Shown here piece by piece: positions 1-13,700 of a stretch of DNA of 64,000 nucleotides. Location of the stretch: assembly GCA_034620365.1 (NCBI GenBank), contig JAQGEQ010000192.1, positions 3,653,001 to 3,717,000 on the forward strand, given 5' to 3'. The notes under the pieces were generated by a model, which saw only the letters and a list, made by a program, of their open reading frames with translations, did not search any database and was not told the origin of the DNA. Each line of letters opens with the position of its first letter. Position 1 is the first letter of the stretch. The stretch comes from Pegea sp. RAD2-039. Taxonomy: Eukaryota > Chordata > Thaliacea > Salpida > Salpidae. The position numbers and the translations under genes are program-made.

Positions 1-2
1 AC

Positions 3-1779
3 CCTGATAATCTTTTTGAAATGGTAAGACTGGATGGAATTAATTCTCTTTCCTGTTTGATTCGTTCTAATGGAAACATCTCAGCGCGTACAGTATCAGT
101 TACAACAAAATGAACCACATAATAGAGTTGATGAAATTCCCCCAAGATATATCGATGCATTATTGCTTGGCTGAAAGATTTTAAAATGTGGACAAATGCA
201 TCTTACAAGATTACAAAAATCTTACATCGATAAGCTATCGATAAGCCACTCAGACTTGAAAATTGACTCAAATATCTTAGTATATCATAGACTTAATGTT
301 TACTTTGTCTAAGATTTTAAACTACTTTTTCATTAGTTGCAGTTATGTCAACACTAATTTATTTCTTATAAGTTTAAAGTTTAGATTCACTATAGATATA
401 TACTAATTTTTATTTGACAGAAAACGTTTATTAGAAACGGAAAATAAAGTTATTTACTTTGAAAATGGAGACTTAGTCTTTTCAGCCATTTGCACAATGA
501 TTGAGGTTATTCCTTTATCACTTAATTCATGATCAAGTTCTGGCATTAAGTTAGTATAATGCTGGTTTGTCATCAAGAGCAACATAATTCTAGGAATCCC
601 ACTCCGAGCATGTTCAAATGCTGCCTTCAAATAATATGAATGTGTTGTAATTGAATTTCAAACAACACAAATTTTTAACCACATAGAAACCAAAATTGAC
701 CTCATAGAAACCAAAATAATCCTAATATTTGCTAATACTGTCTGTAAAAAAACTCATAAAATTCAAGTTAATTGAAAGATTAAAACAAAATAATGACAAA
801 ACTTTTGCTAGATAAATAGTAAACTTAATTTTGGTTGCATTAAATTGAAAAAAGAAGCTCTAATGTTAACAAAGTTTATGAAATCTTTTGAGTTACAGTT
901 TTAATTTAAGATTTTTCAAACTTGACTCAAATAATTTGAAAAATATTCAACTGCTTGATTTTTTCTCGAATTACTTTCAAAATGTTCTGATCAATAAAAC
1001 TTTACGACTTAATTACAAGAAAAGCAATCAGCTAATTTATATTCAAATATATACTTTTCAGAAGTAACTCATAAATTAATGATAAGTATTATTAATAAAA
1101 TTATTACTTTTAAAGTAAACATAAACTTCTCTTGGCTGAGAACTGAAGATCCTGGCATTGGTAGCAAGTTGTCCAGCTGGTTCATTAGAAAGGTTCGATT
1201 AGTTGAATCATTCATTGAAAACTTTTTAGATGGCAAATCTGACAGTTGCATCATTGTTATCCTTTCAAAAACGTTTTGAATAAGCATTTCAAAAAAATTA
1301 TATATATTGCATGATAGGAAGAAAGCTGATAATTTTTGGTGTTGGCTCTTATTAGTATTTAGAAAGATAATTAGTCATTATAATATCTTACATACCGTTC
1401 TGTAAAAAATTATTTAAGTATTTTTCAAAATTATTGGAGTCTTACAGTCTGTGAAAATGTTAAATAAATGAAAAAAAGTTCTTTAAAAATTATTGAGACA
1501 ATATGATTAAATGAAGTTAAAAACAAACCTTTTGATGTTTAAAAGTTAATTGAACTCATTGAGCTACATGAAAATAATTCATACTAACCGAACATTTTCT
1601 GGGTCTTCTATTTCAAATGAAGTGATGTAATTTCGGATAAAATTACGAGTTGCAACTACCTCTTGGCGTTGTAAAGTTGGTGATACTTCCACAAGAATAG
1701 CAATATCGATAGGTAATCCAACTGTTTTGGTATTAAACTTAATCATGACAATTTCGCTTATTTCTTCATGTAATTGAAC
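3..1779 (-). other. Gene A vWA domain 3 (exons 17-20), metal site lost
   Basis: Exons 1779-1589, 1261-1108, 624-458 and 170-3. The first part of exon 17 finishes FN3-4. The vWA fold then follows as LPIDIAILVEVS, with D-x-S-x-S replaced by E-V-S-P-T. No T-x-G-x-A-L segment exists, and the fourth strand is IMLLLMTNQHYT with TN in place of TD. Later parts read GITSIIVQM and HQLYYVVHFV. The last two exons match gene C in length (167 and 168 nt). The tail (FPLERI) runs into the next FN3. Exon 20 ends at the GT in positions 2-1. Confidence 0.82.
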
Positions 1780-4700
1780 CTATTCAAACCCGACATTTAG
1801 TACTTTACAGCTCGTAACGATATTTTGATGTTTAAGTAGATTTTATAAAGATTTATTTTCAAAAATCATGTATAAGAATGTATAAAAATAAACAAAAGTC
1901 GTAGAATTTTTTATATTTACATAATTTCAAATAGATCAGCTTTTCTTTAGTAAGCTAAAACATTTCTTATAAACAATGAATAACTTTGTGATATTCTGGT
2001 TACTGTACCAAAAAATTTTCTGCTTATTTTTATAAAAAAGCAGAACTACATTTTCAAAAGTATTCAAAAATAAAAATTTACAATTTCATACAGTATAGTT
2101 GTTTTTAAGTTTCTATCAATTTCACTTTAGCTGGGGCATTTAAAGGTAAACAAGATTAAACATCTTATAAAACATTCTGCTGAAAGTTTTGAGTTGTTGA
2201 GACAAGGTCTTAATTGGATCATCTCAGACAAAAGACTTTATTGTGCAGTTTCATAAAAACCACTAGTGAAACCGACATGATGCTGCCAACTTAGTTTTAT
2301 GTTTGCATTCAGATTACTGAAGTTGTATTTTTACTATCTATTTCTCTTCGACTTGTATTTACTGTTGCCTGTTAAGCTCCTTGAGTTAAATGTAGAGCAA
2401 ATATAAAGCTTATTCTTTGTGATTCTTATTCTTAGTTTTAAAATTAAAAAAAATCCTTCTGAGCTAACGAAAGGCTCCGAAAACTTGAAATGGCTTAGTT
2501 AGTTAAATGATTTCAATTAAACTCACACTATCATTAGTAATAGGTCGGTATGACAAATTATTACCTCAACAGTTGCTTTATATTTTCGACCAGGTATTAA
2601 GTTTGCGATCCATATATATAAATAGTTGTCGTAATTTTTCTCTCTTGAAAATGGACTACTGCTGTTATGATTTAATTTATCAGTAAAGATTATGTTTCCA
2701 TATTCATCGTAAATTTTAATTGGATAATACATAAAGTGTTCGGTGCTGTGTTGTTTGAAATTAAGTCGTTTCCAAATCAATTGGACTCTTGTTTCTAATC
2801 TTTGAGCCACTTGAAAGTCTTCAGGAGCAGGAAGCTCTAAAATATTACAGTAAGAAGTTGAAAATAACAAATAAAATGTATTTTTTTATACTGATTTTTC
2901 TTGAGTTAAAAAAATAGCTTCCACAAAGAGAAGCTTAAAATTAGCTTTGATAATTGATTCTAATTATTTTTTATAGTTGAGCACCATTTAGCAGTTTTAA
3001 ATCATAGTAAATCGAGTCTTTGAAAAACTTGTTATCAATAAAAGTAGAACTTGTTTTAATAAAATCTCATTTATCAGTAATTATTATTACCAATTGATTT
3101 AAATCGTACAAGATATTATCGTAAAGCTAAAAGCTCAATGAAATTTATTTACAAAAAAATTGCAAACTCTTGTAAGTCACCGGTTATAAGATGAGCAATC
3201 GCTGGTTCACTTTCATAATCATCTTGATAAATGCACCGAACTTGAACTTTGTATCTTGTTCCAAACATTATTTCAGTTGAGTTTAAAATATGAGTGGTAT
3301 TTGCTGAGATCATATGTGAAGTAAGGTTAGCTCAAATAATGACAATATTTTAGTTTCTCTTTAGGAGAATTAGTTTTTAAGATAATGAGGTACATGTATT
3401 GAAATTTTGTTTCATAATTTGTTATGAATTTCAAAAAATGTTGACGCCTTGAGTAACAGTTATAGAGGTTTGAGACAATAATGCGATTGTAATGTGGAAG
3501 ATCATTATTTTCACGCTATGAAATTTGATCTAAATCTTATATTTCAAAAACAGATTATCAATAAAACTAAATTTTGTACAGATTAAGTGAAGAATGAATT
3601 ATCAATTCTTAGAAAAACTTATAAAGTCAGTTAGAGCTTTAAAAGTAACTTCGTAAATTAAATTGTGATATCGTATGAAAAGTAAAAAAACAAACCTACT
3701 TGTGTATATACTCATAAAAAGTTTTTTGCTTTTTTGAAAAAAAATAGAAATCTTATATCTCAAAACTTCGTCCGAAGGAGTTTGCCATCTAATTCTTATT
3801 TTGTATCTTTCTAATTGCTGTACAGTCACACCAAAAGCTGCAGGTATGTCTGTTATAATTTTAAAACATTCATTAGCTTTAAACATCTGAAAAAAGTTTC
3901 TGTTCGAGTAAACCATCATTCCCTTATCGATATGAAAGTATAAAAGTTTGATCAAAGCGTTGATCAACCAAGCGACAGTATATATAAAAACCATTTTTGG
4001 AGTGGATATTTTTTGCTTACAAATAAATATTTCGTATTTTGTAAAAAAGTAAGTAAAATTTTTAAGGGATCACTTCATGTCAGCATTATTTAGTCAGTGA
4101 GCCTGATAGCCTAATTAGAACAATTTCTTAAACATCCCAAATATAGCTATGGTTAAGCTGATGAGCTTAGAGCAATAAACAATAGTTAAATGAAAAAACT
4201 ATAAGATTGATTAGATTGAAAATGCTTTTATGATAGACAATCTCATGTTAATGCAATATCAAAGTAATAAAATTTAAGTAAAATTTAACAAACACTTTTT
4301 GGTGAGTTCACGTCAGTTAAACAAAATATAAATTTGAGGACTTAAAAAAAAACTATCAAAACTGATCTAAAATACCTGATGAGCTAAAAATTAAGAAGAT
4401 CAAAGTGATTTTAAATCAAGTGATTCAAAATTATCTAACAAAATTTCTTACTCTGCTGTTTATTTTTTATGCTAAATGATAATCAAGTTTTTGTTAAACT
4501 TTATTAACTTAAGGTGTAGTGTAAAGATATTTTAAATAAAAGAAGAAATCTCAGTTATATCATTTTACGAAACAATAATAAGTAACTTGCTGTTATTTTA
4601 CGATAAGAGCGTTTCGTCAAATCTATATCTCATTTGTAAGGCTGGTTTCTTTAATTATCATGCTATTTTATCTAAAATCACTGAGATATCATTCAAAAGT

Positions 4701-7700
4701 TTATTAAATGAGTTCAGTAAGAAACAAATTAAATGTAAAACGATGTTTATAAACGTTTTGCTAAAATAGTCTACCACATAAAATATAAAATAATTTTTGA
4801 AATTATCTACAAACATATGAATAAAATCATGAGTGTTTTATTTATATGGAAAATAGATTAAGCTTAAAAAACATTTCCAATAAAGATTACCAAAACTTTT
4901 AGCATTTTGTTTATTGTTACCTTTGTAATACCAGAAATCTTTCAAGCTATTTTTGATTGACTCTTACTAAATAACTAAAGTTAAGTGTTTAGCTGAGCGC
5001 TTTAAAAGAGATCTTTCTTCAGTAATTACCATTGTTAAAGACTTAAGCATAGATTTCAGTTTCAGCCTAATCAATTTAAGTCGCTTACTATTTGGTTTAA
5101 GCTTCATTAATTTGACACAAAGTGTTTGATAGATTCTTTTAGAGATTTTTTCTCTTCTCATGTTACAGTTAATTTAAGATTTTTTAACGCTAGATAAGCT
5201 ATTTTTGAAAACATTTTGTTTTTGTCAATTTGAAAAACAATAAAACTAACAACTAGACGGCGCTAAAGGGCAAAGTCAGTATTTAACAATTATTTATACA
5301 GTCATAAAAAAGTTGTTGTTTGTTTTTCAACACGCCCAGCAGTATTTAAGATCATATTCACAGGTCACAAAGGTACAAACTATTTTAAAGACAGATGTGA
5401 TGTTGACTTGAAGCTAGACTCGATTCACACCTATGAGGTTTTTCTAAATACTTTGTAAATGCTTGGACTTAACGCTAAATGGTAAAAAAGTAACAGCAAA
5501 AATGAAAACTATAAAACTATTTTTAAATTGATGAAAATATCAATGAAAGGAAATTATAATGTTTGTTACACCTGTTAAATCATTAGTTTATTAAATTAAT
5601 TATTGAATTCTTATCTGTGACCTGATTTTAATATTTTTAACAAAAGTTTTAACATATATTTTTACTATAAATTAAGATAAAAGTTTGTCATAATAGTTAT
5701 CATTAGAGATAAACAGCAACAAATTGTATTTTTTAATACTATTAAATGTCTGACAGATTAAAAATATATATTAGTGTCAAAATTTGAAATAAAATATTTG
5801 TAACAATAATTCCACCAGCTTTTAATTAAAAAAGTTCAAACGTAATAGGTTTAAAAAAAGAAAAATTTCTATCCTATTTAGTTTTTTTGGGTTTGATGGA
5901 ACTGAAACTTATAAAAAAATTCAATAAAACTTAAATGAACAAACCTGTTTTAACAGATAAAAATACCTTTGCGCTTCTTTTTCGATATCCTTTAGAATTG
6001 ATTGAGATATTATAATAATGTCCAGGTAATAAATCATAAAATGTAAAGGTTCTGAAAAGACAAAATACTTTTCATGTTATGATACTGATAATACAGTTTA
6101 ATTAAAAATTTTATTAAATGTCTTAATATTTGGTGTACATTATTTCATTAGGAGTTTCTCAAATAACAACATTTTTTTCATTTTTTTCTATAAAAAAAAA
6201 TCTTATCGACATCAAAAAATACTATAGGAAATTTCATTACAATGAAAAATTTGTATTCATTTTCGTTTGAACATCAAATTTTTTATATTTAATTTTGGAA
6301 TTGTAAAAGTTATCATTATCAAAGAAAATAATACTTTTTAAAATCACTTTTAAATTTTAAAGATAACTTTTATTATGATAATTATAGTTTTTAAAAACTT
6401 CTTTTTAGTTAGTTTCTTATATTCGAATGTGGAAAATAAGAGTAAATGTTATGTGAATACTACTATTAGAAGTTTTATGTAGTAAATACAATAGTTTTAC
6501 GCTTTTTGTAAAGTGTTTGTTAATTTTATAGTAGAAAATAGCAATAAATACTAGAACCAAATCGACCTAAATTCTTACACGATTTTGTTTGAAATCTAGG
6601 CATAAGAAATATTTTAATAAAATAAACAAAGTCTTATTTTACTGACATTTGATGCTTTTCAAAATTTTTTTTATATAATATAATTCTCACTTAAGCTAAT
6701 AACATGTTAATAAGTCTTAAAATAGCTTACTTATTGACAAACTTAATTTAATTTAGTACCATTTAATAATTAAGATTTATAATAACCTATCAAATATATA
6801 TCCAAGATATTTTTGTTAAAAGAAATAGCTAAATTTACTAAATCTTATGAATAAGTTTGAAAATACCCCTTCTAATCAACCTTTTAATAATTAAGGGTTT
6901 CTTTGAAATCTATAACTAAACTGATATTATGAAGATCTACAAACTATACTAAAAAGTATATTAGTAACATTTAGAAGATCAAAGGATTACTACTCTAATT
7001 ATATGTATACAATTTTATGAAACGTTTAATATGCCGTGATTATTTTCTTTAAGGCAACATGTTCTTATTTTTTTAAATTTAAATACTTAAATAAGTCTAT
7101 TTACCTGTACTTTGTATCTCATCATTTATAATTCATAAGAAAACTTGAATTGATGTGAGAAATTTATAGTCTATATATATAGATAGATTGAATTTATAAA
7201 TAATTGAAGCTTATTAAAAAATGCTAGTATTTTTACTAGATTTATATTATTTCATAGAGATAGAAACCTAAAGCTTACAAAATTAACACAGATATATTTT
7301 AATCGTCTCATCAAATACTTTCTTATCAACTAACTTATATTTGACAATCACATATACTATTTGTCAGAATATTAGGAAAAAAGAATGAAAATATTTTCAT
7401 TCAAAAATATACAAGCTTAATATAACATAAGGTGTGTCCACGTTTACTTTAAAGGTATGATAAAATAAAAACATATGAAGCTATACACAAACAACTGTTC
7501 ATTATTACCTGTTTCATTTCAGAGTACTAAGTATGCTATGAAACATTTTTGTAAAATAAAAATGTGAAGAAATGTCAAAAAATTGCTATACTAAAACATT
7601 AGCAACAAAATTGTTGTTTTGATGCTACAGATGTCAAAATAAAGATAAAAAGTAAAATGCTTTCATTGAGGTTTTCTTTAATTATCTAAGTTGATATATC

Positions 7701-10700
7701 ACTTATAAACTTAGTATGTATATTTTCTTTTGTCGCATTTTTTGTTTTATGTCCCAAATATTTTATACCCCTAAAACACCTACAACGTTTTCTGGTGAAA
7801 GGTTTATCCTTTTACAAGTTTACATATTGATTTTAAATAATAATGAAATTCATATGCTTGTAATTTAGAAGAAACTATAAAAGTACAAATAACAATGGCT
7901 TTGAATTGAAATTGGGAAATTATACTGTTAACACCAATTTTCTAAAATGTTTATAAAGTTAGTTAAGCAAATGTTTAGAGAAAGATCTAAAATAATTCTA
8001 AAACTAATATACCGAAGTTAGTTTTTGCAGATATATTTACAAAAAAAATACCATGAAAAAGGTTATGGCCCTTTTAGCTGTTTGAAAAATCATTTTTCAT
8101 TCAAATAAAGTCGTCTAAAACCAAATAAACTTTAAATTAAAGCATAATAATAAGAGTAAAACTACTATGTATCAAGCTGCTTACAATGCTAGAATTATTT
8201 TTGGGGTTTATTTAATCCTGAGATTGAATTTTTTACATGGCTTAAGAAAAAGTTTAAGCAAATATTTTTGATTACATCACACTTTCATATAATAAAGACA
8301 ATCAACAAATTTGTTTATACTAAATATTTGATGCCGTTTGTAGTGAATCAAGCTTAATTTAGCTTAACACTTAAAAATATTGCAAACATCATAAGACAAT
8401 AAACTTCTATTTTTTAGATAAAGACTTCAAATAATTTATTTTTCCAAAATTGTACATTATAACAGTATCATAAGAATAAATTCTAAAGATTTTTGGTTTA
8501 AGTTATTTTTAGTAAATGAAAGATAATGCAATTAAATTTAAACGAATTAGAAACCTTCTAATAACCGAAAATTTGGAAAATCAAAGAGATATTTTAGGTT
8601 TTTCATGTAGTTTTTAAAGTAGATTGATTAACTGTCAAATATTTTATCTTAAATATAAAGTTAGTACAGTAGGCTAATAATTGATTGTTCAAGCATTCTT
8701 TTTTACAAACAACTTTTGAACATTATCTTTTAAAATTTTTTATAGAATATTTCCTACTAAATAAAGTAAGTAAATTTTAATTTAAATGTGTTTAAGGTTT
8801 CTAGAATTATATCTATTTTCATTTAGTTATATTAACGACCTTTACACCAAGATATTGATATACTCTATGAATCTTTGAAAGAATTTATGATTAATTGACT
8901 GAGACAGAGTATTGTGTAGCATCTTTCCACACCATCAAAGCAAGTAATATTCTCTACTTTTGAACGCTCATAAAAATAAGTTTATTTCACTCAATAAAAA
9001 CCACACGATTTTTCAAGAGTAGTTTATGTAAAGGTTTTCATGTAACCCTAATGGACCTTAACGCTCATATAAAAATTCGATGTTGAACATCGCTTAATGA
9101 GTCAATATTGTTAATAAAGTATTTATATTTAAAACAAAAATTGAACGGTCTGTTTAAAATGATACTACTAAATATATTTAGATTTTTTATCTAGATTTAT
9201 CTAATCTTATCTTTATTCTTAAAAAAAGTATATTTTTTAGATAGTATTTAATTTGTTTGACTAAAAAGAACTAAATTTGATGGATGACTGATATTAAATA
9301 AATTGTTTACTTAAAAGTCAATTAATGAGTAGCCTAGGTAGACATAAAATTGTATAACGTTTTATTATTTTAATTTTTCTGCCTACTATTACAAATACAA
9401 ATAAATAAGATGTAAATTTAGTTTGTTTTAATAACAAAAAATACAACATTTTAATGTAGAGATATATTTTATGATTATAAATTTCTTAAAAAACTTTATG
9501 AGCATACTCGATTCAATAAAAATTTCAAAATTAATATAAGCTTGCTTAATTTCTTTTATATAGTTTTTTTTTGAGAGAATGTCTTTAACAATTGAAGTCT
9601 AACGTTTGTACTTTTATTGTAATATAAATGTAAATAGAATATTTAAGTTTTGTAACAGCAAAATGACAACATACAAATAAAAGTATGAGGCTATTTAATT
9701 GGTTGTTGTTTGAGTAAAGTTAAAAACCGTTAATATAAAAGTTTCATATTTTTGTTGCTATGTCAAAAATTAAACAGAAATTTCTGAAATTCTAAAAATA
9801 TTTATAGTTTATTTTAAAGACAAAATGAGAAAAATAATCAATTAAAACAAAACAGATTAAGCTGATGATTCAGCTGTCAGCTTTTAAAGTCATAAATCAT
9901 TATTGTTATTGCAGAAAAATTGAAAATATAAAGATTTAAAGATTATATACGATCTGCATTTATTATCTTTTGGTTAGACATAATACTGATTTACGTATTT
10001 TAGACTGTTTATAAAACTGTAAACTGATTCTACTTAATATTTGAAAAAGATCAGTTTTTAACTTGCAAGAGTTTATTCAATAGGGCATAAAAGCTTTTAC
10101 TGTATAAAGAAATTCAAAAATAGTTTTATTCAGCCTTATACTGTCATTTGCTGGTAAATATGATATAAAAAGGAAATTAACAAGCTGTTGTTTTTAATAA
10201 TATTATTTCAGTATTGGATTACAAGTTACTTAAAAAAATTTATTAAATGTAAAATCTAGAAAGTATAAATTTTGAGTATAATTTATTTCTAAATAATTTT
10301 TCAATTTGAGAAAACGAAATTATTCATAGAAATAAATTTGTTTGTAGCAATAAAATTTTTTTCATGAAACCACCAACCGAATTGGCTATATTATGCACCA
10401 ATTAACGCTTCTCCAAAAATCGTGTAAAATTATTTCTTACAAAATAATAATTTCTTCAACAAAGATATTCAAAGGAAAATTAATAAATAATGAAGAAATA
10501 GAAAGTTTAAGATAAAATTCGACAATTGAAATGATTAATTTTTAGGTTATATTATTGACATACCTGTAATGTTTACCAACCAAAAAAGTGATATTTGTTG
10601 CATTGTTGAATATTTCGAAATTTGTCACTAAATCTGTTTTTTCATCCTCCCAATTAATCACAAATGATGTGTTACTAACATCATTAGCTTGAAAGTTTTT

Positions 10701-13700
10701 TGGCGCAACCAAAGATGGTGTCACTGAATTTGTAAGACTTTGTTAAACTATTTGATATAAGATAGATAAAATTAGTTATTTCTCATTCACAACTTAAGAA
10801 ATAAATTGTAAATTTTTAGGAGTAAAGAGCTTTGACTTTTCACGAAGAGCCTTTATCTTACATAAGTTATAATATTTGAACGTTTGTGAGCAGATTGACT
10901 TCAACAAGTTGATCTGGAGTGAGGGTAATTCATTGAAAGAACTTATTGGATAATAAAATTCTTCTAATGGTTTCGAAGCGTAAACTTCTCTCTCTTCTTC
11001 AGAAACATCACCATCAACTCCAATATGAAATATCAGAGTATCATCATTATGAAGTTTCTAATAAGGGAAAAGATTTTATATCTGCCTACAAAAATATTTT
11101 GAATAATATATATGTATAAAACAAAATATGATATATAATATATAATGAAATATTACATAAGATATATACAAAACCCAAACATTTTTTTATGATATTTTAT
11201 GAATATAAAAGAATAGCAAATATTTTACTAAATTTATTGGTTAAAAATTTTTTTTTTAAATTTAACATTTTATGAATTGAAAATTAAACTTTACATAAAT
11301 TAGTAAATATTTTTATAGTATTTATCTAGACTTGTAAAAAAGTTTTTTCTACACTTTTTTTTCTAAATTTCTAAGAAATTTGCCAAAAGAACTATTTCAT
11401 TTGAACTATTTTGATATTTTGTATTTTTAAACACTAAACAACAAAGCAATAAAATTATGTTTGACTTAAAGTTTCACCCATTAAGTCAAAATGGTTTTCT
11501 GTTTTGCATTGATAATTTATCTACTATCCTCATTGATAGCAGTAGAATTTAGTTTTTTTCACCTGTGTTTGTTCCATTTATAATTTTATTTAAAAAAGTT
11601 TACATTCTACAAAATTATCATAATTTTCATTCAAAAATTTAAACATAATAAAATTTAGATTAAAAACACTTTTCTTATATGATGGATCATATTTTTCAAG
11701 TATTTATTGTCTAAGATCTCGTTTTTAAGTAATCAAAAGTCAGTGTGGAACAGAAAGTTTTGGTGAAGTAATATTGCGTCTCTAGGAAAAATATTAAGAC
11801 AGCTTCAATTTCAAAAGTACTTTTTTATAAAATCTAAATACACACAAAACAAAGTTCAGTGATTTTTATTTAAATAATAAGTTGTAATCCTAATTTAAAC
11901 TCAATCAGAAAAATTAATCAATTTGTCAGACAATAGAAATAGAACTCATTGCATTGGACCGACTGTAAGACAGAAAGAATGACTTCCGTAATTTTGTCAT
12001 GTGTCTAACTAGTAGCTATCAAATTGTTTTTCAAATCAAGTAAATAGGCTTATGTTGAGATTAGGTAAATCGTAAGACTGTTCAACCGTTTTCCTATTGA
12101 CTACTTTAAAAGCTAGAGAAAATCTTTTAGATTAAATGAAAAAGTTGAACAAAATTATTTTGTTTTAATGAAGTTTAATTCATTTTAAACGTTCGTACTA
12201 AGAACCTAACAACCAAGAAGTTGGTTATTTTGAAATTTATAATATGGTTGCTAAATCATCTCGACTAATTTAAAATACCTGTAAAGAAACTATGCAAGCT
12301 CTCTCAACTATAGTTTAAGTTTGTTATCAAAGTGAGGTTTTAATGATTTTACATAAATTTAAAATAAATTACTCAAGAAACATTAAAAATATATTCGATT
12401 ATTTTCTGCTTTTCGATTTTTAGACAAAAATTTTATATCTTTGTCTTGTTAATTTTGCGTAAAGTAAAAATAAAAACTGTAATTTGATAGCATTGGTAAC
12501 TAACACCCAAATGTTTTATTCTATTTAATAATTAATCTATCATAAAGTTTCATTTATATCTTTATACCGAATTCTTACAAAAATTACAAAGATATTATCC
12601 AAGTTTAATGTTAATTACCTTTGTTGCCCTAGAAACGTTGTCATTTGATTTACCATTAGTGACTACAACAACCATTTTTACTACATCACGTCTAGCATAC
12701 TCAAATCCATAGAAATAAGCAAACTTAAGAGCAGCTCCAGTGTTCCGAACTCCAACATCATGGCTAATAAAAATATGTGCTGCTGTTAGTTTATTATTGT
12801 TGATTATTGAATTTAAATTAGACTGGTCAAGAAAAATATTATTTGAAGACATTTTTAAATTAGCTCATACAGAGTTTACCATGTTATTTTTAGAATTTTA
12901 GAAATTTTAAATTACGGTTTCAATAAAAATATTAGAAACTGTAATTGGTAGGCAACGCTAATTACATAAAAGATAAAATGCCAGGACAAAAGATAAAATA
13001 TTTTTCAAGAGTAAGAATAAGTTTAAGTTGCAGGAAATTACGCTCAAAAACAGCTCATAAGAATTGACTTAATGACTGATGGAAAATAAATTGCAAAAGA
13101 AATTTTGTGGTTTTAGTCTTGTCTCAACCGCCTAACTTCAAACACATTAGAGTATCTTCAAATAAATACAACTTATTTGTATGAAGCATTACCTAAGCAT
13201 GCAGACATCAGTAAGTGTTAACAAACAAATTAAAAAGCTTTGTTGTTTTTTTAGTCAAAGCTATTTTAATTCAAGAAGCTTAAAAGCTTTTATGTTAGGA
13301 ATATTTTTTGCCAGCTAAATTGTTAGAATAAACTGGTATGAAAAAATTCTGTAAAAGCATATTTTCTAAACTGAAAAAATAAAAGTAATCTTTAGGCTTA
13401 TATTAGTTGTAAGAAGCTGAAAAGAGACTAATGTTTTAACCAACAATTCTAATAACATTATTGTAACAAGTTTTATAAGAGTATACATTCATAATTTTCA
13501 ATTAACTTTGAGGGTTTGAAGGTGTTGAAAACTGATAAATACTTAATCTCAACATAACAGGTAGGTTGTTTCATATAGAGTATAACATTTTAGATAAAAA
13601 AAATCTTTTCATGTGGTTGTGTAAGGGAGATTTAAATAAGAGTTTTAGATTTTAAAAGATCACATTTTTCAGAGGATATCACTGATTAACTTTTTTCATT

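Noticed and set aside
3602-3994. Long frame around gene A exon 14 (130 codons)
   Set aside because: Only 3700-3849 is exon; the flanks are intron read-through, as shown by splice borders and the identical 150-nt exon in gene C.
4150-4400. CTGATGAG cores (about 4158 and 4378) that could suggest hammerhead ribozymes
   Set aside because: No GAAA core partner and no pairing helices around them.
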